From Streptomyces althioticus (GTDB lineage: Bacteria > Actinomycetota > Actinomycetes > Streptomycetales > Streptomycetaceae), in assembly GCA_014649355.1 (NCBI GenBank), contig BMSW01000013.1, forward strand, positions 1 to 64,000: a stretch of 64,000 nucleotides of DNA. Reading direction: 5' to 3'. The translations under genes were made by a program, and so were the position numbers. This document shows positions 7,949-16,565 of the stretch, piece by piece; position 1 is the stretch's first letter; each line of letters starts with the position of its first letter. The notes below the pieces were generated by a model. It ran no database searches, was not told the origin of the DNA, and saw nothing but the letters and a program-made list of their open reading frames with translations.

Positions 7949-9340
7949 TCAGGCCTTGGCGAGTTCCTTCTCACCGCCCGGCCCGGACGCCTCGGCGTCG
8001 TCCCGGCCGGCGCCGTCGCCGTGGTCGTCCAGCAGCGTGCGCTCGTCGAACGGGGCGCGGCCGGACAGCACCTCGGCGACCCGCTCCTTGTCGATCTCCT
8101 TCGTCCAGGTGCCGATCAGCACCGTAGCGATCGCGTTGCCGGCGAAGTTGGTCAGCGCGCGGGCCTCGCTCATGAAGCGGTCGATGCCGACGATCAGGCC
8201 GATGCCGTCCACCAGGGCGGGCTTGTGCGACTGGAGACCGCCGGCCAGGGTCGCGAGGCCGGCGCCGGTGACTCCGGCGGCGCCCTTCGAGGCGACCAGC
8301 AGGAACAGCAGCAGCGGGATCTGCTCGCCGACCGACATCGGCGTGCCCATGGCGTCGGCGATGAACAGCGAGGCCATGGTCATGTAGATCATGGTGCCGT
8401 CGAGGTTGAAGGAGTAGCCGGTCGGGACGGTGATGCCGACCACCGGCTTGCTGACGCCCAGGTGCTCCATCTTCGCGATGAGCCGCGGCAGCGCGGACTC
8501 GGACGACGAGGTGGACAGGATCAGCAGGAACTCACGGCCCAGGTACTTGAACAGGGTCCACACGTTCAGGCCCGCGACGATCCTCAGCATCGAGCCGAGC
8601 ACCACGAAGAGGAACAGCACACACGTGATGTAGAAGCCGAGCATCAGCACCGCGAGGCTCTTCAGCGCCTCCAGGCCGGCCGAGCCGGTGACGGCGGCCA
8701 TCGCGCCGAACGCGCCGACCGGCGCGGCCCACATGATCATGGCGAGGACGCGGAAGACCAGCCGCTGGATGTGCTCGATGCCGCGCAGGACCGGCTGACC
8801 CGCGTTGCCCATGGCCTGCAGGGCGAAGCCGCACAGCAGGGCGATCAGCAGGGTCTGCAGCACCTCGCCCTGGGTGAAGGCGGACACGATGGTGGTCGGG
8901 ATGATGCCGAGCAGGAACTCGGTGGTGTCCTTCGCCTCGGCGTCGATCTGCGCGTGGCCGGTCTCCTTGACCGCATCCGTGATCGCGAGGCCGCTGCCCG
9001 GCTCCAGGATGTTGCCGACGACCAGGCCGATGCCGAGCGCCACCACGGACATGACCATGAAGTAGCCGAGGGCGATGCCGCCCACCGCGCCGACCTTGGC
9101 CGCCTTCCGCACGGACCCGATGCCCAGCACGATGGTGCAGAAGATGATCGGCGAGATCATCATCTTGATCAGGTTCACGAAGCCGGTGCCGATCGGCTTC
9201 AGCTCGACCGCGAAGTCCGGCGCGATCAGGCCGACGGCGATGCCGAGGGCGACCGCGATGATCACCGCGATGTAGAGATAGTGCGTGCGGTCCCGCTTGG
9301 CCTTGGGTGCGGCAGGTGCCGTATCGGCGGTGCTGGTCAC
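7949..9340 (-). CDS. dctA: C4-dicarboxylate:cation symporter (DctA/DAACS family)
   Basis: This 463-residue inner-membrane symporter of the dicarboxylate/amino acid:cation family probably takes up succinate, fumarate and malate. Family hallmarks are the serine-rich re-entrant loop STSSSESALPRL, the substrate-site segment GYSFNLDGTMIYM and eight or so hydrophobic helices beginning with HYLYIAVIIAVALGIAVGL. GTG 9340 is chosen because AAGGAGGG lies five bases upstream; upstream GTG 9388 and ATG 9370 lack such a site. It is divergent from the sensor kinase/regulator pair at 9481-11819, whose relatives control dicarboxylate or citrate uptake. The exact substrate is inferred from the family and neighbours. 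Confidence 0.88.
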   Translation of the reverse strand: MTSTADTAPAAPKAKRDRTHYLYIAVIIAVALGIAVGLIAPDFAVELKPIGTGFVNLIKMMISPIIFCTIVLGIGSVRKAAKVGAVGGIALGYFMVMSVVALGIGLVVGNILEPGSGLAITDAVKETGHAQIDAEAKDTTEFLLGIIPTTIVSAFTQGEVLQTLLIALLCGFALQAMGNAGQPVLRGIEHIQRLVFRVLAMIMWAAPVGAFGAMAAVTGSAGLEALKSLAVLMLGFYITCVLFLFVVLGSMLRIVAGLNVWTLFKYLGREFLLILSTSSSESALPRLIAKMEHLGVSKPVVGITVPTGYSFNLDGTMIYMTMASLFIADAMGTPMSVGEQIPLLLFLLVASKGAAGVTGAGLATLAGGLQSHKPALVDGIGLIVGIDRFMSEARALTNFAGNAIATVLIGTWTKEIDKERVAEVLSGRAPFDERTLLDDHGDGAGRDDAEASGPGGEKELAKA

Positions 9341-9480
9341 GGCGGCCCTCCTTGACGTCGTCGTCGGCATCACCGGCGTGCGGCTCACGTCCGGGGGATG
9401 GTTCGGGGGAACGCGGCGACTATGTCGTGCCTTGTGAGTGCGGTCACCCTTCCGTTCATTTAGTTCACCGCGAGGGCGCG

Positions 9481-11139
9481 ATGCAGACTGGCTGGATGCG
9501 CATCCCCCTCCCCCGGCCCCGCAGCCTCGCGGGACAGCTCTTCGCCATGCAGGCCGTGCTGCTCACGGTCGTCGTGGCGGGGTACGCGCTGGCCACCTAT
9601 CTCAGCCACCGCAGCGAAGCCGAGGAGGCCGCGGGGCGGCAGGCCGCCTCGGTGGCCCGCTCCGTCGCCGACTCGCCGTCGGTGCGCGAGGCGATCCGCT
9701 CGTCCGACCCGTCGGCGCGGCTCCAGCCGTACGCGGTGGCGGTGGTGCGCGACACCGACGTGGACTTCGTCACGATCATGGATCCGCGGGGCATCCGCTG
9801 GACCCACCCCGACCCGGCCCAGATCGGCCTGCCCTTCCAGGGGCACACCGGCCCGGCGCTCCAGGGGCGTACCTTCACCGAGACCTACACCGGCACCCTC
9901 GGCCCGTCCGTGCGGGCCGTGACGCCGGTGCGGGACGGCGACCGGATCGTCGGCCTGGTCAGCGCGGGCATACGGGTCGAGGAGATCGGCCGGCGGGTGC
10001 AGGAGCAGCTCGCCGCGCTGCTGGCGGTCGCGGCGGGCGCGCTCGGGCTCGGCGCGATCGGCACGTACGTGATCAACGCGCGGCTGCGCCGGCACACGCA
10101 CGGGATGAACGCGACCGAGCTGAGCCACATGCACGACTACCATCAGGCCGCGCTGCACGCCGTGCGCGAGGGGCTGCTGATGCTGGACGGTCAGTTCCGG
10201 GTGGCGCTGATCAACGACGGCGGCCGGGAGCTGCTCGGGGTGGACCAGGAGGAGGACGTGGTGGGCCGGTCGGTCGCGGAACTGGGGCTGCCGGCGCCGC
10301 TGACGGGCGCGCTGCTCGCCTCCGAGCCCCGGGTCGACGAGGTGCACCTCACGGCCGACCGGGTGCTGGTGGTGAACACCTCGCCGGTCACCGGCGGCCA
10401 GCGGCGCGGCTCGGTGGTGACGTTGCGGGACGTCACCGAGCTGCAGTCGCTGATGGGCGAGCTGGACTCGGAGCGGGGCTTCACGCAGGCGCTGCGCTCC
10501 CAGGCGCACGAGGCGGCCAACCGGCTGCACACCGTGGTGTCGCTGATCGAGCTGGGCCGCGCCGAGGAGGCCGTGGAGTTCGCCACCGCCGAGCTGGAGC
10601 TGGCGCAGGCCCTCACCGACCAGGTGGTGGCGGCGGTGAGCGAGCCGGTGCTGGCGGCGCTGCTGCTGGGCAAGACCGCGCAGGCCAACGAGCGGGGCGT
10701 GGAGCTGGTGGTGTCCCCGGACAGCCGCCTGGACGACGGCCTGCTGCCGGAGGCGCTGCCCTCCCGCGACCTGGTGACCATCCTCGGCAACCTGATCGAC
10801 AACGCGGTGGACGCGGCGCAGGGCGGGGTGCGGCCGCGCGTGACGGTGACGGCGCTGACCGAGGAGGACGGCTCGGAGCTGGTCCTGCGGGTCGGCGACA
10901 CGGGGCCGGGCGTCGACCCGGACCGCACGGAGGAACTGTTCCGGCTCGGGTACACCACCAAGCCGTCCGGCCCCGGCGGGCGGGGTCTGGGCCTCGCCCT
11001 GGTCCGGCAGGCGGTGTCCCGGCACGGCGGCACCCTCGCGGTGACCTCCGGCGGGGACGGCGGCGCCGTGTTCGACGTGCGGGTCCCGCTGCGGGAGACG
11101 GCCGGTGCGGTCGTGAACGGCGTGGGCGGTGCCGTGTGA
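9481..11139 (+). CDS. CitA/DcuS-type sensor histidine kinase
   Basis: This 552-residue membrane kinase has a transmembrane helix at about residues 15-38, an extracytoplasmic sensor domain of about 130 residues of the kind that binds di- or tricarboxylates, a second helix near 178-200, a cytoplasmic PAS domain and a kinase core. His343 in LRSQAHEAANRLHTVV is the expected phosphorylated residue. The ATPase has NLIDNAVDAA, GDTGPGV and GGRGLGLALV. ATG 9481 follows a weak GAGGG; ATG 9496 is an alternative. The stop overlaps the regulator start. Divergent dctA is the obvious target. Confidence 0.87.
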   Translation: MQTGWMRIPLPRPRSLAGQLFAMQAVLLTVVVAGYALATYLSHRSEAEEAAGRQAASVARSVADSPSVREAIRSSDPSARLQPYAVAVVRDTDVDFVTIMDPRGIRWTHPDPAQIGLPFQGHTGPALQGRTFTETYTGTLGPSVRAVTPVRDGDRIVGLVSAGIRVEEIGRRVQEQLAALLAVAAGALGLGAIGTYVINARLRRHTHGMNATELSHMHDYHQAALHAVREGLLMLDGQFRVALINDGGRELLGVDQEEDVVGRSVAELGLPAPLTGALLASEPRVDEVHLTADRVLVVNTSPVTGGQRRGSVVTLRDVTELQSLMGELDSERGFTQALRSQAHEAANRLHTVVSLIELGRAEEAVEFATAELELAQALTDQVVAAVSEPVLAALLLGKTAQANERGVELVVSPDSRLDDGLLPEALPSRDLVTILGNLIDNAVDAAQGGVRPRVTVTALTEEDGSELVLRVGDTGPGVDPDRTEELFRLGYTTKPSGPGGRGLGLALVRQAVSRHGGTLAVTSGGDGGAVFDVRVPLRETAGAVVNGVGGAV

Positions 11140-11819
11140 CCGGGCAGCCGATCAGGGTGCTGGTCGTCGAGGACGACCCGGTGGCCGCCGACGCGCACGT
11201 GATGTACGTGGGGCGGGTGCCCGGCTTCGTCGCCGTCGGCAAGGCGCACACCGGGTCGGAGGCCCGCCGGGCGCTCGACCGCACCCCCGTCGACCTGCTG
11301 CTGCTCGACCTGCACCTGCCGGACGTGCACGGGCTGCAGCTGGCCCGCACGCTGCGGGCGGCCGGCCATCAGGCCGACGTGATCGCGGTGACCTCGGCGC
11401 GGGACCTCGCCGTGGTGCGCGAGGGGGTGTCGCTCGGCGTCGTGCAGTACGTGCTGAAGCCGTTCACCTTCGCGACGCTCCGCGACCGGCTGGTGCGGTA
11501 CGCCGAGTTCCGCGCGGCCGCCGGCGAGGCGAGCGGCCAGGACGAGGTCGACCGCGCGCTGGCGACCCTGCGCGCGCCCGGCCCGGCCGCCCTCCCGAAG
11601 GGCCTCAGCGGCCCCACCCTGGAACGCGTCTCCACGGCCCTGCGCGACGCCTCCGACGGCCTCACCGCCACGGGCGTCGCGGAGGCGGTCGGCATCTCCC
11701 GCATCACGGCCCGCCGCTACCTGGAACACCTGGTCGACGCCGGCTGCGCGGCCCGCCGCCCGCAGTACGGGACGGTGGGGCGGCCGGAACTCCAGTACCG
11801 CTGGCTGCCGGGCACCTGA
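11136..11819 (+). CDS. CitB/DcuR-type response regulator
   Basis: This 227-residue regulator has an N-terminal receiver domain with acidic pocket VVEDD, phosphoacceptor Asp58 in LLLLDLHLPDVHG, and Lys in YVLKPF. The C-terminal part carries a helix-turn-helix (GLTATGVAEAVGISRITARRYLEHL) of the CitB/DctR type rather than OmpR or NarL type. GTG 11136 overlaps the kinase stop (GTGTGA), showing coupling. It most likely activates dctA in response to external dicarboxylate. No target repeats were identified with confidence in the dctA-kinase gap. Confidence 0.88.
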   Translation: MTGQPIRVLVVEDDPVAADAHVMYVGRVPGFVAVGKAHTGSEARRALDRTPVDLLLLDLHLPDVHGLQLARTLRAAGHQADVIAVTSARDLAVVREGVSLGVVQYVLKPFTFATLRDRLVRYAEFRAAAGEASGQDEVDRALATLRAPGPAALPKGLSGPTLERVSTALRDASDGLTATGVAEAVGISRITARRYLEHLVDAGCAARRPQYGTVGRPELQYRWLPGT

Positions 11820-11820
11820 C

Positions 11821-12141
11821 CTGGACCGTCACACCGCCCGCGGGGACCGCAGGAACCTGAACGACACCGCGCACGGCACGATCTTCTTCGTCGCCGCTTC
11901 CCGACTCCCGCTCGCAGTCGGGCTGATGAAGAACGTCATGGACGGCGTGGCGAAGGAGCTCGAGGAGGCCGTCCGGACCGACGGGGCGTCCTCGCTCCCT
12001 TCGCTCGCGCGGATCGTGCTGCCGCTGACGGGACCGGGCGTGGCGGTGGTTGTCCACTCGACGCCGGTGATCCCGCTGTACGTGCTGATCTCCCGGCGGC
12101 TGGGGGCGGGGTTCGCGCCGGGCGGCGCCGTGAAGGGGTGA
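11821..12141 (+). pseudogene. Remnant of an ABC sugar transporter permease (MalG-like)
   Basis: Read in frame from 11821 with no start codon, the segment gives LNDTAHGTIFFVAASRLPLA, then the EAA-loop sequence KELEEAVRTDGASS followed by LARIVLPLTGPGVAVV, and ends in GGAVKG, the usual terminus of MalG-type permeases. The N-terminal half is missing and about 80 residues between the EAA loop and the tail are shortened or altered, so a working permease is impossible. ATG 11926 would give only 71 residues. No binding-protein or other transporter gene is adjacent, which supports decay of a former sugar ABC operon. Confidence 0.75.
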
Positions 12142-12437
12142 CCGGCGGATTCACGCCGCGCCCGGGGACGCGCACGGAGGGGCGCACGGGGCGCGGGGCC
12201 CGTACGGGGGTGCGAGGGGCGGGCGTCCGTTCCGTCCGGCTCGTGCGCGGGTCGGGGGCACGCGGGTCCGCATATGCCCACTGAGCTTGCCGTTCGCAAT
12301 GCGGAGCGCTTCACTCCGGGACCGGCCCGGTCCTCCCGCCGAAACGCGACCGGCCGGTAGCCGTACCTTCCTACGATCCGTGTTCCTGGCCGAACAGACC
12401 GTAGGCACCTCCGGCGGGCGGGCCTAGCTTGTGGGCC
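12142..12437. other. Non-coding stretch before the XRE gene
   Basis: These 296 bases hold no convincing gene. The last part contains the promoter of the XRE regulator and, at 12287-12299, a TTGC/GCAA dyad (TTGCCGTTCGCAA) that could be an operator. The first 150 bases are very GC-rich without recognisable structure. Confidence 0.5.
12425..12430 (+). promoter_or_regulatory. -10 box (TAGCTT) for a leaderless XRE gene
   Basis: TAGCTT fits the Streptomyces principal-sigma -10 pattern and ends 7 bases before GTG 12438. Transcription would begin at the start codon. No good -35 hexamer was found. Confidence 0.5.
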
Positions 12438-13151
12438 GTGCGCCGACCTCCCCTTCGCAGCGACCACCACCCGCCCCCGCCGTTCAACGCCCCCGCCGCC
12501 CGGCGGCTGCGCGCCGCGCTGGGCCTGGGCCCGGACCATGTGGCCCACGCCCTGCGCGCCTCCTACGACCTGCCCTACGTCACACCGGCCCTCGTCGCCG
12601 CCTGGGAGCGCGGCACCGTCTCTCCGTCCCACCCCGAACTCACCGCTCTCGCGGGCGTGCTGTGGTGTTCCCCGGGCGAACTCATAGGCCGCCCGCGCAC
12701 CTTGCGCGAGCACAGGACGGCCCGCGGCCTGGCTCCGGAGGACGTCGCCCACACCGTGGGGCACGAACTCCAGGCGTATCTGCGGATGGAGGAGACGGGC
12801 CGCTGGCGCGGCACCGAGCGCCAGACCGCCGCCCTGACCCGGGTGCTGGGCCTGTCCCTGGCCGACGTCCTCACCGTCACCGGCCGTGAGGAGCACCTCG
12901 CGGAACTGCTGCGCGACGCGGTGACCACACGCTGGCAGGCGTACGTCAGGCCGGTGTCGAAGATCGCCCCGCTGGAGCGGCGTCTGCTGGAGGAGGTGCT
13001 GCACCGGCTGCACCAGGACTACCAGGGCCACATGGCCGCCACGCTCAGCTGGGGCGGCGGCCCCGCCGACGCGTCCGACCCGGGCCGCGACTTCCTGGCC
13101 CACGTCGTCGACCACTTCTGGACGGCGGTCGAGGACGGCGGCCGCGCCTGA
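12438..13151 (+). CDS. DNA-binding protein with two tandem XRE-type helix-turn-helix domains
   Basis: This 237-residue cytoplasmic protein has a first helix-turn-helix at about residues 20-80 (LRAALGLGPDHVAHALRASY, then VAAWERGTVSPSHPE) and a second at about 85-145 (REHRTARGLAPEDVAHTVGH, then LRMEETGRWRG). The rest is helical, with WSGG-like low complexity near the end. GTG 12438 is preferred over TTG 12429 because a -10 box is placed for a leaderless transcript. Targets are unknown. It converges on pfkA, with a hairpin between. Confidence 0.75.
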   Translation: MRRPPLRSDHHPPPPFNAPAARRLRAALGLGPDHVAHALRASYDLPYVTPALVAAWERGTVSPSHPELTALAGVLWCSPGELIGRPRTLREHRTARGLAPEDVAHTVGHELQAYLRMEETGRWRGTERQTAALTRVLGLSLADVLTVTGREEHLAELLRDAVTTRWQAYVRPVSKIAPLERRLLEEVLHRLHQDYQGHMAATLSWGGGPADASDPGRDFLAHVVDHFWTAVEDGGRA

Positions 13152-13165
13152 ACGGCGCGGGGGAC

Positions 13166-13199
13166 GCGCCCGGCCGGTACGCCGCCGCCGGCCGGGCGC
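13166..13199. terminator. Bidirectional hairpin between the XRE gene and pfkA
   Basis: GCGCCCGGCCGG (13166-13177) pairs with CCGGCCGGGCGC (13188-13199), a 12-bp stem with a 10-base loop between two convergent genes. Confidence 0.7.
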
Positions 13200-13228
13200 C
13201 ACACCCCTGAGGGTTCGAGGGGACCGGT

Positions 13229-14254
13229 CTAGAAGACCGACTCCGCCTCGTCCATGCGGTCCTTCGGGACCGTCTTCAGTTCCGTGACCGCCTCCGCCAG
13301 CGGCACCATCACGATGTCCGTGCCGCGCAGGGCGGTCATCCTGCCGAAGTCGCCCCGGTGGGCGGCCTCCACCGCGTGCCAGCCGAAGCGGGTGGCGAGG
13401 ACGCGGTCGTACGCCGTCGGCACGCCGCCGCGCTGGACGTGACCGAGGATGACCGGCTTGGCCTCCTTGCCGAGGCGCCGCTCCAGCTCGTACGCCAGGG
13501 CCGTGCCGATGCCCTGGAAGCGCTCGTGACCGAACTTGTCGATCTCGCCCTTGCCGTAGTCCATGGTGCCCTCGGCCGGGTGGGCGCCCTCGGCGACGCA
13601 GATCACCGCGAACTTCTTGCCCCGGTCGAAGCGCTCCTCGACCATCTTGACCAGCTGGGCCGGGTCGAAGGGGCGCTCGGGCAGGCAGATGCCGTGGGCG
13701 CCGGCCGCCATGCCGGACTCCAGGGCGATCCAGCCCGCGTGCCGGCCCATGACCTCGACGACCATCACCCGCTGGTGCGACTCGGCGGTGGTCTTCAGGC
13801 GGTCCATCGCCTCGGTGGCGACGCCGACGGCGGTGTCGAAGCCGAAGGTGCGGTCCGTGGAGGAGATGTCGTTGTCGATCGTCTTGGGGACGCCGACCAC
13901 CGGCAGACCGGCGTCGGACAGCATGCGGGCCGCCGTCAGCGTGCCCTCGCCGCCGATCGGGATGAGCGCGTCGATGCCGAACTCGTGGATCATGTCGGAG
14001 GCGTTCTCGCAGGCCTCCCGCAGCCGGTCGCGCTCCAGCCGGGAGGAACCCAGTATGGTCCCGCCGCGCGCCAGGATGCCGCTGACCGCGTTGAGGTCCA
14101 GCGTCCGGTAGCGGCCGTCCAGCAGGCCGGAGTAGCCGTCCTCGAAGCCGATGACCTCGTCGCCGTAGTTGTCCACCGCCCGGTGCACGACCGACCGGAT
14201 CACTGCGTTCAGCCCAGGGCAGTCGCCGCCTGCGGTGAGGACTCCTATACGCAT
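13229..14254 (-). CDS. pfkA: 6-phosphofructokinase (ATP type)
   Basis: This 341-residue glycolytic enzyme phosphorylates fructose 6-phosphate to the 1,6-bisphosphate. Motifs are GGDCPGLNAVIR near the start, GGEGTL in the nucleotide site, PKTIDNDI with the catalytic Asp, MGRHAGW, and GHVQRGG. The Gly after GGE fits ATP rather than pyrophosphate as donor; the mixed bacterial/PPi-like sequence is usual for actinobacterial group III enzymes. ATG 14254 begins the family N-terminus MRIGVLTAGGD exactly. It is divergent from pta-ackA, putting glycolysis and acetate genes back to back. Streptomyces typically has several pfkA copies; which one this is cannot be told from sequence alone. Confidence 0.93.
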   Translation of the reverse strand: MRIGVLTAGGDCPGLNAVIRSVVHRAVDNYGDEVIGFEDGYSGLLDGRYRTLDLNAVSGILARGGTILGSSRLERDRLREACENASDMIHEFGIDALIPIGGEGTLTAARMLSDAGLPVVGVPKTIDNDISSTDRTFGFDTAVGVATEAMDRLKTTAESHQRVMVVEVMGRHAGWIALESGMAAGAHGICLPERPFDPAQLVKMVEERFDRGKKFAVICVAEGAHPAEGTMDYGKGEIDKFGHERFQGIGTALAYELERRLGKEAKPVILGHVQRGGVPTAYDRVLATRFGWHAVEAAHRGDFGRMTALRGTDIVMVPLAEAVTELKTVPKDRMDEAESVF

Positions 14255-14468
14255 CGTGCTGTGTCTCCTGGTCGCTGTCGATACCGGTGAGCCACTGCCG
14301 ATTCTTTCACGTCGCCCGGAGCACCGCCGACGGCCCGATGCGCGGGCGTCCTAGCCAGGGCCACGGGTACTGTCAAGAGGGATCCGCTCACCTGTGTGGG
14401 CGGTTTCGAGGCCCCGCCGTCGCCCTCGCGGCCCCCGACGAAGCCCCTCGACGAAACGGAGAGCGCGC

Positions 14469-16565
14469 GTGACCCGCAGCGTGTACGTGACCGGAATCGA
14501 CCGCGGCGACGGCCGCCAGGTCGTCGAGCTCGGGGTGATGGAGCTGCTGACCCGGCAGGTCGACCGGGTGGGCGTGTTCCGCCCCCTGGTGCACGACGGA
14601 CCCGACCGGCTCTTCGAACTGCTGCGGGCCCGCTACCGGCTCACCCAGGACCCCGCGACCGTGTACGGCATGGACTACGCGGAGGCGTCCACGCTCCAGG
14701 CCGAGAGCGGCACCGACGAGCTGGTGTCCACCCTCGTGGACCGGTTCCACCTGGTCGCCCGCGACTACGACGTCGTGCTGGTGCTGGGCACCGACTACGC
14801 GGACACGCAGTTCCCGGACGAGCTGTCCCTGAACGCCCGCCTCGCCAACGAGTTCGGCGCCTCGGTCATCCCCGTCGTCGGCGGCCGCCGGCAGACCGCC
14901 GAGTCCGTGCGCGCGGAGACCCGCAACGCCTACCGCGCCTACGACACGCTCGGCTGCGACGTACTGGCGGTGGTGGTCAACCGGGTCGCGCGCGAGGACC
15001 GGGACGAGATCGCCGAGCGGCTCGCCACCCGGCTGCCCGTGCCCTGCTACGTGCTGCCCGACGACGCCGCGCTGTCCGCGCCCACGGTGTCCCAGATCGT
15101 CCACAGCCTGGGGGCGAAGGTGGTGCTCGGCGACGACTCCGGGCTCGCCCGCGACGCCCTGGACTTCGTCTTCGGCGGCGCGATGCTGCCCAACCTCCTC
15201 GCCGCGCTGACCCCCGGCTGCCTGGTGGTGACCCCGGGCGACCGGGCCGACCTGGTGGTGGGCGCGCTGGCCGCGCACAGCGCCGGCACCCCGCCGATAG
15301 CCGGGGTGCTGCTGACCCTGGACGAGGTGCCCGGCGAACGCATCCTCACCCTCGCCGACCGGCTGGCGCCGGGTACGCCGGTGCTGTCGGTGCCGAGCAA
15401 CAGCTTCCCCACCGCCGAGCAGCTGTTCTCCCTGGAGGGCAAGCTGAACGCGGCCACCCCGCGGAAGGCGGAGCGGGCGCTCGGCCTGTTCGAGCGGTAC
15501 ACCGACACCGCCGAACTCACCCGCGAGGTGTCCGCGCCCAGCAGCGACCGCGTCACCCCGATGATGTTCGAGCACAAGCTGCTGGAGCAGGCCCGCTCCG
15601 ACCTGCGCCGGGTGGTGCTGCCGGAGGGCTCCGAGGAACGGGTGCTGCACGCGGCGGAGGTGCTGCTGCGCCGGGGCGTGTGCGAGCTGACCCTGCTCGG
15701 CGACGTCGACCTGATCCGCAAGAAGGCCGCCGACCTGGGCATCGACCTCGGCGACACCCAGCTGATCGACCCGGCCACCTCGGAGCTGCGTGACTCCTTC
15801 GCGGAGAAGTACGCGGCGCTGCGCGCCCACCGGGGCGTCACCGTGGAGCTGGCGTACGACGTGGTGTCGGACGTGAACTACTTCGGCACGCTGATGGTGG
15901 AGGAGGGCCTCGCCGACGGCATGGTGTCCGGCTCGGTGCACTCCACGGCGGCGACCATCCGTCCGGCCTTCGAGATCATCAAGACCCGCCCGGACGCGGA
16001 CATCGTCTCCTCGGTGTTCTTCATGTGCCTGGCCGACAAGGTGCTGGTGTACGGCGACTGCGCGGTCAACCCGGACCCGGACGCCGAGCAGCTCGCCGAC
16101 ATCGCGGTGCAGTCGGCGGTCACGGCGGCCAGGTTCGGGGTCCAGCCGCGGATCGCGATGCTGTCGTACTCGACGGGGACGTCCGGTTCCGGCGCCGACG
16201 TGGACAAGGTGCGCCGGGCGACCGAGCTGGTCCGCGAGCGCCGGCCCGACGTGAGCATCGAAGGGCCGATCCAGTACGACGCGGCCGTGGAGCCGTCGGT
16301 GGCGGCGACCAAGCTGCCGGACTCCGAGGTGGCCGGCCAGGCGACCGTGCTGATCTTCCCCGACCTGAACACCGGCAACAACACCTACAAGGCCGTGCAG
16401 CGCTCGGCCGGCGCGATCGCCGTCGGACCGGTCCTCCAGGGCCTGCGCAAGCCGGTCAACGACCTGTCCCGGGGCGCCCTGGTGCAGGACATCGTCAACA
16501 CCGTCGCGATCACCGCCATCCAGGCGCAGTCCCCGGCCCCGAGCGAGAAGGCAGCCTCCCAGTGA
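14469..16565 (+). CDS. pta: Phosphate acetyltransferase, long form
   Basis: Pta converts acetyl-CoA and phosphate to acetyl phosphate and CoA. This is the long 698-residue type: an N-terminal P-loop-like regulatory domain (about residues 1-220, starting VTRSVYVTGIDRGDGRQV), a middle DRTGG-like domain, and the C-terminal catalytic PTA domain from about residue 370 (MFEHKLLEQARSDLRRVVLP, then SYSTGTSGSGADVDKV and PDLNTGNNTYKAVQRSAGA). GTG 14469 has GGAGAG five bases upstream. The stop shares GTGA with ackA, showing coupled translation of the acetate pathway. Confidence 0.94.
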   Translation: MTRSVYVTGIDRGDGRQVVELGVMELLTRQVDRVGVFRPLVHDGPDRLFELLRARYRLTQDPATVYGMDYAEASTLQAESGTDELVSTLVDRFHLVARDYDVVLVLGTDYADTQFPDELSLNARLANEFGASVIPVVGGRRQTAESVRAETRNAYRAYDTLGCDVLAVVVNRVAREDRDEIAERLATRLPVPCYVLPDDAALSAPTVSQIVHSLGAKVVLGDDSGLARDALDFVFGGAMLPNLLAALTPGCLVVTPGDRADLVVGALAAHSAGTPPIAGVLLTLDEVPGERILTLADRLAPGTPVLSVPSNSFPTAEQLFSLEGKLNAATPRKAERALGLFERYTDTAELTREVSAPSSDRVTPMMFEHKLLEQARSDLRRVVLPEGSEERVLHAAEVLLRRGVCELTLLGDVDLIRKKAADLGIDLGDTQLIDPATSELRDSFAEKYAALRAHRGVTVELAYDVVSDVNYFGTLMVEEGLADGMVSGSVHSTAATIRPAFEIIKTRPDADIVSSVFFMCLADKVLVYGDCAVNPDPDAEQLADIAVQSAVTAARFGVQPRIAMLSYSTGTSGSGADVDKVRRATELVRERRPDVSIEGPIQYDAAVEPSVAATKLPDSEVAGQATVLIFPDLNTGNNTYKAVQRSAGAIAVGPVLQGLRKPVNDLSRGALVQDIVNTVAITAIQAQSPAPSEKAASQ

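Noticed and set aside
11926..12141. A 71-residue protein starting at ATG 11926
   Set aside because: The homology to MalG-type permeases continues upstream of the ATG, so this is part of a pseudogene rather than a small gene.
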